64,000 nucleotides of DNA from the NCBI GenBank assembly GCA_023417655.1, contig JAEZFD010000010.1, positions 94,796 to 158,795 on the forward strand, given 5' to 3'. Of the stretch, positions 39,230-48,665 are shown in pieces. Each line of letters begins with the position of its first letter. The first letter of the stretch is position 1. A model generated the notes under the pieces. It made no database searches. It was not told the DNA's origin and saw nothing but the letters and a program-made list of their open reading frames with translations. The stretch is from Planctomycetota bacterium. Lineage in GTDB: Bacteria > Planctomycetota > Planctomycetia > Planctomycetales > Planctomycetaceae. The translations under genes were made by a program, and so were the position numbers.

Positions 39230-42200
39230 TTACTTGACTGATCCACTCTCGTGAGACGCTGCAGACTGCAGACCCAACGTTCGCAGGTAGGCATACAGGT
39301 GTGCAAAGTCTTCGTCCGACAGGTCATTCAGAAGGCCTGCCGGCATTAAAGACTGACGCATCGGCTGGCGAGTTTCAATCTGATCAGCTTCGATCCGGTA
39401 CGTCTGATTCTGGGTATCCCGCAGGACCAGTCCATCGAGGCCTTCATAAACAATCATCCCTGTCCGCACCTGTCCCTCGGTCGTAACAATCTGCATCCCG
39501 GTATACCGGGGAGAGACATCGAGACTCGGAAAGACAATGGCCGTGAACAGATCGTCTCGCGAGAATCGGCCAGCGACACCGGTCAGGTCAGGTCCCAGTG
39601 CCCGACCCTGCCCATGACATTGGGCACAGCTTCGCGACTGAAACAACTTCTGTCCTTGAATGGCGTCGCCGCGCGTCCAATTGATCAGCGACAGGCGGGA
39701 TTTCAGTTTCTCCAGCGACTCGACATTCGCCTGAGTACTGGCAGCAAACTGTTGAGGGAATCGCTGCTCGACAATCGTTAGCCAGTTGGTGATTGCAGCT
39801 GTTTGTGGATCTCCATCCCGCCCCAGCTGGTAGGAGTCTTTCATCTTCAGATTCTGTCGGAGCAGTTCAACGGTCTGATCCCGAACCTGGCGTTCTTCTC
39901 CGTCATGCCCGAGTCGGCGTAACATTCGGGCCAGCTCAACGTTTTCGGCCGGATCATCGCTCGCCTTCAGAAAATGCAGGGCTTCAATACATTGCTGCAG
40001 TGTTTCGACCGAGGACGATTGCAATCCCGCGATGAAGTATTGGCGATCCTCTTCCTCTGGATTGACCGCGAAGGAAGAGATCAAGGCTCCCCGAAGGGAG
40101 AGATCGCTGAACTTGCTTCTTAGCAGTTTCTTCAGCGACGGGCTCGGGGTCGCGGACAGCAGATAGACCAGATCGGTTGTCCACGGGTAATCAGGATTCG
40201 CCAGCACCTGCTTCAGGAAGACCCGTGAGCAATAAACCAGTTCTTCCTCTGGAAAGAGCGGTACAAACTGAATGTGAGCTGAGTTCCCAAAGAGCGGATG
40301 CTTCATCATCACCAGTGGCAGTGCCGGATCCTGTTCGACCAGAGTATGGACCATCTCCATAATTCGGTCGTCCCAGGCGCTGTCCTGCTGCAGCTGATGC
40401 TTTTCAAACTTGTCTTCGAGTTGCAGAATCGCCTGGGCAATTGCCTGAGTCTGCTCTGGTGTTCGTTGAGAGGTCAGGCGGGCCAGAACGATCAGGCGAT
40501 GAATATCATCCACCGGCGGGCTGTCTGCGGTGATCTGCGAAAGAATCTTCGCGAGGACTTGAGGTTCGGACGAGGCCAGCATCGCGAACACCCGTTCGAT
40601 CTCATGATCAAGCAGTGCGACACTAGTCGGATAGACCTTTGCGAGTTCCTGTCCGATCAACTGGACGTCAGCCGCACGTGCACTGAGGCTCTGGCTGGGT
40701 GCATAACCATGGAAGACATCTGCAATCGAGTCGTCGGCCGGACGCAGATCACCCAGTCCCAATTGCAAAATTCGAACTCCTTCCAACTTCAGTTCATCAC
40801 TCTCGCGACCCTTCAGCAGTCGCATCCCGATATCGACGGTGTAGCTGGAGTAGCCTTCAACACGTCCCGCGGTGGAAGCCGCGACGGGGATGGCCGCCGC
40901 CCAGCTTTTCGGAAAAGCAACTTCCGCCATCTTGTGCACTGTTTCCAGAGTGGCTCTGCCGAGCAGTCGGGAAGCGGCCTGGCGTACCAGTCGATCTCGG
41001 TTGGAAAGCTGTGCCCCAAGAGATTCGATGAATTGCGGCATCAGCTGTTCATCCGCTCCGAAAGTCGCTTCGACGGCGGCTCGCACGACGAATGGGTCTT
41101 CGTCCTGATAGAACGCAGCGAGCATCTTCGGATTCGGGTTCTGCGAGTGTGTCCGTCCCAGCGACCAAGCCGCCCGGGCACGAATGATCGGATCAGGGTC
41201 CCGAGCCAGCGTTGCAGCCAGATCACCACCGATTCCATTGAGCTTATCGGTCAGAATTTCAATTGCTCTGATCCGCTCCTGAACCGGACGGGATTGATCA
41301 CGGGCGGCTGCAACAAAAGGTCCAGACCCCAATGAAGTGGCGACAGGTTCCCAAACGCGCCGGGACCAACTGCTGAGCGGTTGCGGTGCTTTCAGACAGA
41401 GATCCAGTTTTCCGGTTGAGGTCGCAGGGATGCCGTTTCCGCCGGGCCAAGGTTCAGATCCTGGATTCTTCTCGACAGCCCGGATGCAGTAGACACCCCC
41501 TTGAGTGCCACGGCCTCCGACACAGACATACATCTCGCCCTCGGGGCCGATCTCGATGTCCGTGGGAGCAAAGCCATGCTGGCCGACTGCGGAGATGAAG
41601 ACCTCCGGCTTTCCCTTCCAGGTGCTTCCCTGTCGATTCAGTCGGACCACATACACTCGACCGAAAGTCCAATCCTGCAGAAACAGGGCGCCGTGGTAAC
41701 TCTCAGGAAAGCTCGTATGCCGATAGCAAACGACCCCTGTTGGTGAACCGCGTCCGAATGCGGCCACAACCGGGGGAGCATCGAAGGCGTGATCCGGTCG
41801 AATCCAGTTGTTCGAAATCCAACCCTGATGAGAACCGGGCAGAACATGAAAGAGTTTCGTCGGCTGATACCAGGGAAGACTCATGACGTTCTCGCCGTCA
41901 CTGTCATAAGCAAACACCTCACCCGCCTGACTGAAATCGAAGTCATATGCGTTACGGAAGCCGTGAGCATAGATTTCACCGGCGGAGAGATCGGGCTTCA
42001 TCCGGAGAACCGCGCCAGCATGGGGCTTCTTCACCGGTGACGTCGGCAATGCGGCGTATTGCGGAGTGATCTCCGACGTATTCCCTGCGATCAGGTACCA
42101 CCAGCCGTCTGGACCTTTGCGGACCGCATGGAGGTCATGTTCTTTGCCGGTCTTGATCTTCAGGAAGACGTCAGGCGGCCCGTCAGCTCGGTCATTTCCG

Positions 42201-42613
42201 TCTCGGTCGGCATAGCGGACCAGCCCCTCGCCATCCGCGCAGATCAGGTCGCGTCCATAGAACGCCATCCCCTGAGCCCCGCCGGGGAGGTTGTCGACGA
42301 AAGTCTCTGCCCGATCGGCGACGCCGTCACGATTCTCGTCGATCAGGATCTTCACATAGCCGTTGCCGGAGACGACGACCCGTCCCTGGGAATCGAGGGT
42401 CATGCTGTAAATGTCATGGGCTAGTTCATCCCCCGCAAATCGGGTGATGGTGAAGCCTTCTGCGACCTGCAGTCCCAAGTCCGTTTCGGCGGACCCTGTT
42501 TTTACTGGGACGGGCGGTGTCTGGGTCCCCTGCGCATATGCAGAAATCGGGAACCCCAGCAGTACCGCAACGAGCGCCGGGCCAAATCTCCTGAACAGAG
42601 TCTGGGGAGACAT
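39230..42613 (-). CDS. PVC-type haem-binding protein (propeller, HEAT-like repeats, cytochrome c)
   Basis: An exported protein of ~1127 residues with the same plan as the one at 9894. It has a signal peptide (MSPQTLFRRFGPALVAVLLG...AYAQG), a propeller region (FAGDELAHDIYSMTLDSQGR, DRDGNDRADGP, AHGFRNAYDFDFS), helical HEAT-like repeats, and a C-terminal cytochrome c with CAQCH near residue 991. I chose the Met at 42613 because it gives a standard signal peptide. The frame extends to 42811, with other Mets at 42637 and 42703 (the latter has AGGGA upstream). Probable periplasmic oxidoreductase; substrate unknown. First gene of a unit with the acyltransferase and dtd. Confidence 0.88.
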   Translation of the reverse strand: MSPQTLFRRFGPALVAVLLGFPISAYAQGTQTPPVPVKTGSAETDLGLQVAEGFTITRFAGDELAHDIYSMTLDSQGRVVVSGNGYVKILIDENRDGVADRAETFVDNLPGGAQGMAFYGRDLICADGEGLVRYADRDGNDRADGPPDVFLKIKTGKEHDLHAVRKGPDGWWYLIAGNTSEITPQYAALPTSPVKKPHAGAVLRMKPDLSAGEIYAHGFRNAYDFDFSQAGEVFAYDSDGENVMSLPWYQPTKLFHVLPGSHQGWISNNWIRPDHAFDAPPVVAAFGRGSPTGVVCYRHTSFPESYHGALFLQDWTFGRVYVVRLNRQGSTWKGKPEVFISAVGQHGFAPTDIEIGPEGEMYVCVGGRGTQGGVYCIRAVEKNPGSEPWPGGNGIPATSTGKLDLCLKAPQPLSSWSRRVWEPVATSLGSGPFVAAARDQSRPVQERIRAIEILTDKLNGIGGDLAATLARDPDPIIRARAAWSLGRTHSQNPNPKMLAAFYQDEDPFVVRAAVEATFGADEQLMPQFIESLGAQLSNRDRLVRQAASRLLGRATLETVHKMAEVAFPKSWAAAIPVAASTAGRVEGYSSYTVDIGMRLLKGRESDELKLEGVRILQLGLGDLRPADDSIADVFHGYAPSQSLSARAADVQLIGQELAKVYPTSVALLDHEIERVFAMLASSEPQVLAKILSQITADSPPVDDIHRLIVLARLTSQRTPEQTQAIAQAILQLEDKFEKHQLQQDSAWDDRIMEMVHTLVEQDPALPLVMMKHPLFGNSAHIQFVPLFPEEELVYCSRVFLKQVLANPDYPWTTDLVYLLSATPSPSLKKLLRSKFSDLSLRGALISSFAVNPEEEDRQYFIAGLQSSSVETLQQCIEALHFLKASDDPAENVELARMLRRLGHDGEERQVRDQTVELLRQNLKMKDSYQLGRDGDPQTAAITNWLTIVEQRFPQQFAASTQANVESLEKLKSRLSLINWTRGDAIQGQKLFQSRSCAQCHGQGRALGPDLTGVAGRFSRDDLFTAIVFPSLDVSPRYTGMQIVTTEGQVRTGMIVYEGLDGLVLRDTQNQTYRIEADQIETRQPMRQSLMPAGLLNDLSDEDFAHLYAYLRTLGLQSAASHESGSVK

Positions 42614-42958
42614 GAAAAGGCAGGCCAACCAAATCATCACCGTCCAGGCAGTCTGAAACTGCCCTATTTTGGTGACTGAGACGTGACGATTTCGAGCCGG
42701 CATGAGAATCCGTTCCCTGTTGCGGCGGGGGATCAAATGAAAATCAAACAGCGATCGCCCCTCATTGGGCGAACTCCCGTCAGGAGCAGCTGTATTCAAT
42801 AGAACAATCACACGGGATGATAATCCGGTTTTGAAAAACGAGGCAAGGTGGGCTTTTCAACCTGCTTCCGCGTAGGGGGTTCCGCTTCACCTTCTAGTCC
42901 AATTCCGCAACAATGTTCTCGCTTACGGCTCACGCTCCGTTTTGTCAGGAATTCCGGA
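42614..42958. other. Divergent region between haem-protein and antiporter genes
   Basis: 345 bases (148 if the haem protein starts at 42811). It should hold two divergent promoters, but I cannot place either with confidence. No independent gene is visible. Confidence 0.3.
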
Positions 42959-44449
42959 ATGACTCTGATTACAGGCCCACGACGCCCTGCGCGTCGGATC
43001 TCCTGGACCTTCTGCCTCTTGGCGATCATCACCTGTTTTGGACTGTCACAATACAGAAACCATGTGCAGGCACAGACTTCAGCAGAATCAAACGCCCCTG
43101 CTGTCGCCGCCGAACACGCATCATCGGGAGAGCACTCTCATGATGAAGGCCATGGGGCCGGACATGCGAGCCCGGTGGCTCCACTGCTCGCTGCGCTGGT
43201 CCTGATCCTCCTGCTTGCGAAGCTTTCAGGCGACCTGTTTGAGCGAATCCGTCTTCCTGCAGTGCTCGGAGAGCTCACGGTCGGGGTGATTCTCGGAAAT
43301 TTTGCACTGTTAACCGGCTGGGGTGGTCTGGAGTTCCTGAAGTCACCACCGGAGGGGGTCCCCGGAAATCCCTATGATCCGGGTGCTGTCCTCAAAGTTC
43401 TGGCCGAAATCGGGGTCGTGCTCTTGCTGTTCGAAGTCGGACTCGAATCCACCGTCAGCGGCATGCGGAAGGTGGGGGCCTCGTCATTTGCCGTCGCAAT
43501 TCTCGGGGTCGTTGTTCCCATTCTCCTGGGATGGGGAGTCGGTTGGACGCTGCTTCATGACCATCCCTGGCAGATCTGGCTCTTCCTGGGAGCAACTTTG
43601 TGCGCGACCAGTGTCGGGATCACCGCCCGGGTACTTAAAGACCTTGGAAGAAGCCAGCAGCGTGAGTCTCAAATCATTCTCGGGGCGGCAGTCATTGATG
43701 ACGTGCTGGGGCTGATCGTGCTTGCAGTCGTTTCTGGAATCATCCAGCAGGGGGCCGATTTCCAGCTGAGCAGCCTGACCGGGATCGTTGGTGCGGCAGT
43801 CGGATTTCTCTTTGGAGCGGTGCTGCTGGGAAGCTGGCTCGTCACCAAGCCCCTGTTCCATGCTGCGAACTTTCTGAGAGGACATGGACTGCTGATCACC
43901 ACCGCACTAGTCATCTGCTTCGGCTTTGCTTATCTCGCCAATCTCGCGGGACTTGCTCCCATCGTTGGGGCGTTCGCCGCCGGTCTGATTCTTGAGTCCG
44001 TGCACTACCGCGATCTGGCGACACGGGAGCATGTGGAACTCGAAGAGGCCCTCAAGCCGTTAACCGCACTTCTGGTTCCAATCTTCTTTGTCCAGATGGG
44101 AATCATGGTCGATCTGGGGAGCTTCGCGAATCCGAGTGTCTGGCTGCTGGCCGGGGCCATTACAGTCGCAGCAATTATTGGAAAACAGGTCTGCTCCCTA
44201 GGGGTTCTGGAGAAGGGTATGGACCGTCTCTCGGTCGGAATCGGCATGATTCCCCGGGGAGAAGTCGGATTGATCTTCGCAGCAGTCGGAGCAGGCCTGA
44301 CTGCTAATGGCGAAAAAGTCGTCAGCGCCGAAGTCTATTCGGCCATCGTCGTGATGGTGATGGTGACCACAATGGTCACGCCACCCTTGCTGAGCTGGTC
44401 AATGAACCGGCGCTCCAACCTGCCTCCTTTGAAAGAGCCGGGAACGTGA
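42959..44449 (+). CDS. Cation:proton antiporter, CPA2 (Kef/NapA-like) family
   Basis: A 496-residue inner-membrane protein. The start at 42959 (MTLITGPRRPARRISW) has AGGA upstream and gives an N-terminal helix; a longer frame from 42848 looks non-coding. A short His-rich loop (EHSHDEGHGAGH, ~residues 58-69) precedes about 12 helices. Family motifs include LPAVLGELTVGVILGNF, LLFEVGLEST, GAAVIDDVLGLIVLA (the acidic pair of the transport site) and GMIPRGEVGLIFAAVG. No RCK/TrkA-N regulatory domain is attached. It probably exchanges K+ or Na+ for H+. Confidence 0.92.
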   Translation: MTLITGPRRPARRISWTFCLLAIITCFGLSQYRNHVQAQTSAESNAPAVAAEHASSGEHSHDEGHGAGHASPVAPLLAALVLILLLAKLSGDLFERIRLPAVLGELTVGVILGNFALLTGWGGLEFLKSPPEGVPGNPYDPGAVLKVLAEIGVVLLLFEVGLESTVSGMRKVGASSFAVAILGVVVPILLGWGVGWTLLHDHPWQIWLFLGATLCATSVGITARVLKDLGRSQQRESQIILGAAVIDDVLGLIVLAVVSGIIQQGADFQLSSLTGIVGAAVGFLFGAVLLGSWLVTKPLFHAANFLRGHGLLITTALVICFGFAYLANLAGLAPIVGAFAAGLILESVHYRDLATREHVELEEALKPLTALLVPIFFVQMGIMVDLGSFANPSVWLLAGAITVAAIIGKQVCSLGVLEKGMDRLSVGIGMIPRGEVGLIFAAVGAGLTANGEKVVSAEVYSAIVVMVMVTTMVTPPLLSWSMNRRSNLPPLKEPGT

Positions 44450-44499
44450 CGATTTCGAGGCAACTCTGCCGATTCGAATGAGTGATTCAAAGTGATGTT

Positions 44500-44529
44500 C
44501 GGCAATCTCGAGGAAACTCGGGATTGCCG
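44500..44529 (+). terminator. GNRA-capped hairpin after the antiporter gene
   Basis: Thirteen paired positions (one T-G wobble), CGGCAATC-T-CGAG with CTCG-G-GATTGCCG, close on a GAAA tetraloop. It lies 50 bases after the stop codon. No U-run follows, so it may be a terminator or an RNA-stabilising 3' end. Confidence 0.55.
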
Positions 44530-44603
44530 GGAACTTCCTCGGTTTCCACCTCGTCTCTGACGGATGGCCAAGCCGGTTTTGCCGGGCAGGTGATCGGACA
44601 GGT

Positions 44604-44609
44604 TATACT
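44604..44609 (+). promoter_or_regulatory. Candidate -10 element for the VIT-VWA gene
   Basis: TATACT 34 bases before the ATG. A TTGCCG lies upstream, but 19 bases away, so the -35 assignment is weak. Confidence 0.35.
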
Positions 44610-44642
44610 GTCACAGCGGGTGCTGAACTGCGAGGTGTTCTG

Positions 44643-46895
44643 ATGCGTCGCATCCTTTTTCTGACCGCGTTTGCGGTCTGCGTGTCTCCCTATATCGCGG
44701 AAGCTCAGGGAGTGCTGATTGACACCCAACGGGTTATCCCGTTGCCACGAATCATTCCCCCACGCCCGCGTCCGCAACCAGCGGTCGGTTATGGCGTCGA
44801 TGAAGTGAAGGTCGAAGCCCGCATTCGCGATGTGGTCGCTCAAGTTCAGGTGACGCAAGTCTTCCGCAATAGCGGGACCGAAACACTCGAGTCACAGTTT
44901 CTGTTCCCGCTGCCTTATGACAGTGCCATCGACAGTGTGACGCTGCTGGTGGACGGAAAAGAATTCGCCGGGCAACTGCTGTCAGCTGACGAAGCGAAGA
45001 AGCGTTACGAAGAGATCGTCCGCCGCAATCGGGACCCCGCGCTGCTGCAGTGGATTGGCAGCGGGCTGTTTCAGACGAACGTCTTCCCGATTCCGCCGGG
45101 AGCGACACGGACAGTCACACTCTCGTACTCCCAGCTGTTACGGAAGGCGGACGGGCTGATTGATTTCCAGTTCCCACTGGCTGTCGCGAAATACAGTTCT
45201 CATCCCGTTAAGCAGTTGTCTGTTCAGATCCAGATTGAACAGCCGGAAGAAATCAAAACACTCTATAGCCCGTCTCATGATGTACAGATCTCCCGCGACG
45301 GGGACCGCTCCGCCAAAGTCACACTCACTGCCCGTGATCTGGTCCCGCAGGAAGACTTTCGTCTGCTGATCAGTGGTCAGTCGGGAAAGATCGGAATGTC
45401 GCTGCTCTCCTGTCAGCCTGAAGCAGGCGAAGATGGCTACTTCCTGCTGCTTGCGACGCCTGAGATCGCAAACAAAGAGGCCGCTCTAGTCGCAAAGACG
45501 GTCATCTTCGCGATCGACAAATCCGGCAGTATGTCCGGCAAGAAGTTTGAGCAGACTCAAGCAGCCGCCCGCTTTCTGCTGAATCAGTTAAACGATGATG
45601 ATCTCTTCAACATCGTGACCTTCGATTCCACTGCACAGGCGTTTCAGCCTGAATTGCAGGGAGTTAACGAGTCGACCCGAAAACGAGCTCTGACGGAAGT
45701 GGATCGACTTTTCGCCGGCGGCGGAACCAATCTCGATCAGGCACTGAGTATCGCGCTGGAACAACTGAAAGATCGAAACCGTCCCAGTTATCTCTTCCTG
45801 ATGACAGATGGAGCTCCGACCTCTGGCGTGACGAATGAAGCGAAGATCGCGCTGAATGCAAGACAACACAACGCCGCCGCGACCCGACTGATGGTCTTTG
45901 GAGTCGGTCATGATGTAAACAGTCGGCTGCTGGATCGCCTGGCTCGAGATCATCGTGGACTGAGTGAATACGTGGGCCCGAATGAAGATATCGAAGCGGC
46001 AATTGCCCGGGTGGCTCAGCGGGTTCAGCGGCCTGTCCTGACCGACATTCAGCTAACATTCACGAGAGATGACAGTTCGCCTGTCGTCACCAACCGCCTT
46101 TATCCCGCTGGAGAATTTGATCTCTTCGCCGGAGAACAGCTTGTGGTGCTGGGGCGATACAAACACTCAGGCGAGGTCAAGATTGCAATCAACGGCCAGG
46201 TCAACGGCACATCGCGGCGGTACGACTTTGACGCCACCTTCGCAGCATCAGGCAAGTCGAGCCGGAATGCGTTCATTCCCCGTCTCTGGGCAACCCGGCG
46301 GATTGGTGAGCTGATTGACGAAATCGACCTGAATGGGAAGAACAATGAGTTGATTCAGGAACTCGTCCAGCTGTCCACAAAGCACGGGATTCTGACGCCC
46401 TATACCTCGTTTCTCGCCGATGACTCAGTTCGCCCCGAGCTAACTTCCACCCGAAATTTCGGCGCCGCAACAGACCGACTGGAAATTCTCAGTCAATCCA
46501 CAGGCCAGAGCGCATTCGAACAACGGGGACTGAAACAGTCCTTCAAAAACGCGACACGTAGCCCTGTATCGGGGTCCGACCTCTCCATGATTGCGAGTCA
46601 GCCAAGCCCGGGAGGGATCTCCATGGCCGCGCCTGAGATGCCAGCGCGCTCGAAGATTGTCACCAGAGGAGACCAGACACTTTATCGACGCGGCAAGATG
46701 ATCGTGACTCCTCAGACCGCCAATCTGGACCCGGAGAAAGACAAGTCGAAAATTCAGGAAGTGACCCGTTTCTCAAATGAGTACTTCGCTCTGGCGGCAG
46801 AAAATACGCCGGCCGAAAACGAACTGCTCAGCGAACAGGGGGAAGACGAAACCCTGCTGGTGCAGCTTCGGGGCGTGAACTACCTCATCAAGTGA
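44643..46895 (+). CDS. Secreted VIT and von Willebrand factor A domain protein
   Basis: A 750-residue exported protein. A signal peptide (~1-22, ending AEAQG) is followed by a VIT domain (~45-175; VKVEARIRDVVAQVQVTQVF, ESQFLFPLPYDSAIDSVTL) and a VWA domain (~285-465). The MIDAS motif is DKSGSMSG and the distal Thr/Asp segment is MTDGAPTSG. A beta-rich region and a low-complexity C-terminus (~600-750) follow, with no clear membrane anchor or sorting signal. VIT-VWA proteins resemble inter-alpha-trypsin inhibitor heavy chains and probably mediate metal-dependent adhesion. It is convergent with the T2SS-like operon, 36 bases away. Confidence 0.92.
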   Translation: MRRILFLTAFAVCVSPYIAEAQGVLIDTQRVIPLPRIIPPRPRPQPAVGYGVDEVKVEARIRDVVAQVQVTQVFRNSGTETLESQFLFPLPYDSAIDSVTLLVDGKEFAGQLLSADEAKKRYEEIVRRNRDPALLQWIGSGLFQTNVFPIPPGATRTVTLSYSQLLRKADGLIDFQFPLAVAKYSSHPVKQLSVQIQIEQPEEIKTLYSPSHDVQISRDGDRSAKVTLTARDLVPQEDFRLLISGQSGKIGMSLLSCQPEAGEDGYFLLLATPEIANKEAALVAKTVIFAIDKSGSMSGKKFEQTQAAARFLLNQLNDDDLFNIVTFDSTAQAFQPELQGVNESTRKRALTEVDRLFAGGGTNLDQALSIALEQLKDRNRPSYLFLMTDGAPTSGVTNEAKIALNARQHNAAATRLMVFGVGHDVNSRLLDRLARDHRGLSEYVGPNEDIEAAIARVAQRVQRPVLTDIQLTFTRDDSSPVVTNRLYPAGEFDLFAGEQLVVLGRYKHSGEVKIAINGQVNGTSRRYDFDATFAASGKSSRNAFIPRLWATRRIGELIDEIDLNGKNNELIQELVQLSTKHGILTPYTSFLADDSVRPELTSTRNFGAATDRLEILSQSTGQSAFEQRGLKQSFKNATRSPVSGSDLSMIASQPSPGGISMAAPEMPARSKIVTRGDQTLYRRGKMIVTPQTANLDPEKDKSKIQEVTRFSNEYFALAAENTPAENELLSEQGEDETLLVQLRGVNYLIK

Positions 46896-46931
46896 TTGCC
46901 TCACCAAGAGATTGCCCCTGCCGAACGAACC

Positions 46932-48602
46932 TCATGCACCGGTTTCCGGTTTCATGTCGGTCAATGGTTCTTCAAACCGCCAGCGGTATTTCCGGTCACC
47001 GCGTTTTACGATGACATAAGTCGGACCGATCGTTTCGAGAGTCAATTCGAAATCCGCGATCTGGAAGGTCTGGCCCGGCTGCAGGACCCGAGACTGATTG
47101 GTCGCCCGATCATTGATCCATGCTTCCTCCTGACCCGACGTCCGTTTCACTGAACCGGTGAGGTAGGTGAAGCGGGCAGAGTCCTCGGCCAATGTCACCG
47201 GAATCGTGACGGTGGTGGACTCAGGCAGTTCATCACCGTCAGTGACCTTAACGCGGATGTCCACTTTCTGGGGCATCGAGTCATCGCCGGGCTTCCAGCT
47301 CAGTTCGCCAGTGCGACTGTCGAGTGTCATGCCGGTCGGTCCGTTCTCAAGTGCAAAACTCAGTGGCTTCCCGTTTCCATCAGGGTCAGTTGCGGGAAGT
47401 TGGACTTTAGACTCTCGCCCAATGAAGAACTGAAGGGGGCCCTCCACCGACAGTGCTGGCGGCTGGTTTGGATCGCGGACACGAAGTGCCAATGTCGGGG
47501 TGAAACCAGCATCGCGCCCGTTTGTTCCCCAGATCAGCATTTCGACGGAGTGATTTCCCAGCTCTGCCTGAGCGGTCGAACGCCACTGCAAGGTCCCGTT
47601 CCGTTCATTGAGTTCCAAGCCCGGCGGACCGGAGAGGAGTTCAAACTTCGGGGTGCCGAACGCGGGATTCCAGCCAGCGACATCGAGTTTCCATGTCCAG
47701 GCCTTTCCTCGAATCACGGCGGGGGGCTTGCTTTCACCAAGACGAGGCTTGTACTCCACCTGAGGAACCGGTTTTGTGAACAGATTCAGTCCGAGCATTC
47801 TCGTCGAGAGGGCGGCCGGATCGGCATTCATTCGTAGAGGAAAAAGTTCGACGCTCAACCCGGCGTCATGATGATCAGAATAGGAACGTTCCACTCCCCG
47901 TTGCACGGTCCAGGTGTTCCCGTCGATGGCGGTGACATTCAGGAATTCAGCTCCGAGGCGCACGCAGAATGGCAAGGTTTCTGGAAACCCTTTATTCGAA
48001 ACGACTGTCAGCTTAGTCGCATCTTTGGAGATCTCTTCGAAGAGTTCTGTCTGCGGAAACAGTCGAGCCCGTTCAACCGCATTCTTGATCGAGAGTCCTT
48101 CGGCGAGGATCGTGACATTGAGTTCCGGGTCTCCTTCGTTCGAAGGACTCGCCAGTTCACAGCGAGCGATTCTCTGCAGGAGATCGACGGATTCAAATCG
48201 CTCAAGAAACTCGGCGATCTCACGCAGCTTCGCGCGACCCTCGATCATCACAGGAATCGTGACGCTCACAACAGAGTCGTCCACCCGGCGTTCCAAGGTC
48301 ACTTTCAGGTTTTCAAACCCTGACAAGTGTGCCAGATTGGTGAGCCATTCCAGATAGAGCCGTTGAGCGTTTTCTGGATTTGGCGGCAGACTGAGCGCGT
48401 ACCATCCCTTGAGATCGGCATCCTTCTTCGCAAGGTCGAGCTGCTGCTTCCACAACAGGTCCTTCTCATTGCTCAGAGACTCGATCCTCGCTTCCATCTC
48501 CTGCAACGGACTGAAAAATGTGTTGTAGAGATAAGGCCAGCCGAACATCGCCCCCAAAGAGGCGATGAGTACGACACCCAGGATTTTTTCCCGCTTCTGC
48601 AT
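46932..48602 (-). CDS. GspM/PilO-like protein with Ig/cadherin-like modules and GspC/PilP-like C-terminus
   Basis: A 556-residue inner-membrane protein in the T2SS-like operon. A single helix (~7-26, ILGVVLIASLGAMFGWPYLY) and coiled coil (~33-62) are followed by a PilO/GspM-like region (~70-200; LSGFENLKVTLERRV, REIAEFLERFESVDLLQRI). Two beta-rich modules follow: about 315-390 and about 395-490 (LPATDPDGNGKPLSF, MTLDSRTGELSWKPG), the second cadherin/Ig-like. The last ~60 residues (LTGSVKRTSGQEEAWINDR, LQPGQTFQIADFELTLETIG) resemble the GspC HR/PilP fold that docks on secretin N0 domains. GspM is normally ~160-200 residues, so this is a composite. Domain calls are by eye. Confidence 0.75.
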   Translation of the reverse strand: MQKREKILGVVLIASLGAMFGWPYLYNTFFSPLQEMEARIESLSNEKDLLWKQQLDLAKKDADLKGWYALSLPPNPENAQRLYLEWLTNLAHLSGFENLKVTLERRVDDSVVSVTIPVMIEGRAKLREIAEFLERFESVDLLQRIARCELASPSNEGDPELNVTILAEGLSIKNAVERARLFPQTELFEEISKDATKLTVVSNKGFPETLPFCVRLGAEFLNVTAIDGNTWTVQRGVERSYSDHHDAGLSVELFPLRMNADPAALSTRMLGLNLFTKPVPQVEYKPRLGESKPPAVIRGKAWTWKLDVAGWNPAFGTPKFELLSGPPGLELNERNGTLQWRSTAQAELGNHSVEMLIWGTNGRDAGFTPTLALRVRDPNQPPALSVEGPLQFFIGRESKVQLPATDPDGNGKPLSFALENGPTGMTLDSRTGELSWKPGDDSMPQKVDIRVKVTDGDELPESTTVTIPVTLAEDSARFTYLTGSVKRTSGQEEAWINDRATNQSRVLQPGQTFQIADFELTLETIGPTYVIVKRGDRKYRWRFEEPLTDMKPETGA

Positions 48603-48665
48603 GGGAAGAACACTTTTGGAAATCGATAAAAGAAAGAAGAAACCTGCGTCGACAGCTTCCCAGCG

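Noticed and set aside
40298..41335. 345-codon open frame antisense to the PVC haem protein
   Set aside because: Shadow of the well-supported minus-strand gene; no recognisable domain.
42681..44460. 16-base exact repeat ACGTGACGATTTCGAG on either side of the antiporter gene
   Set aside because: One such match is expected by chance in a window of this size; no target duplication or element ends are present.
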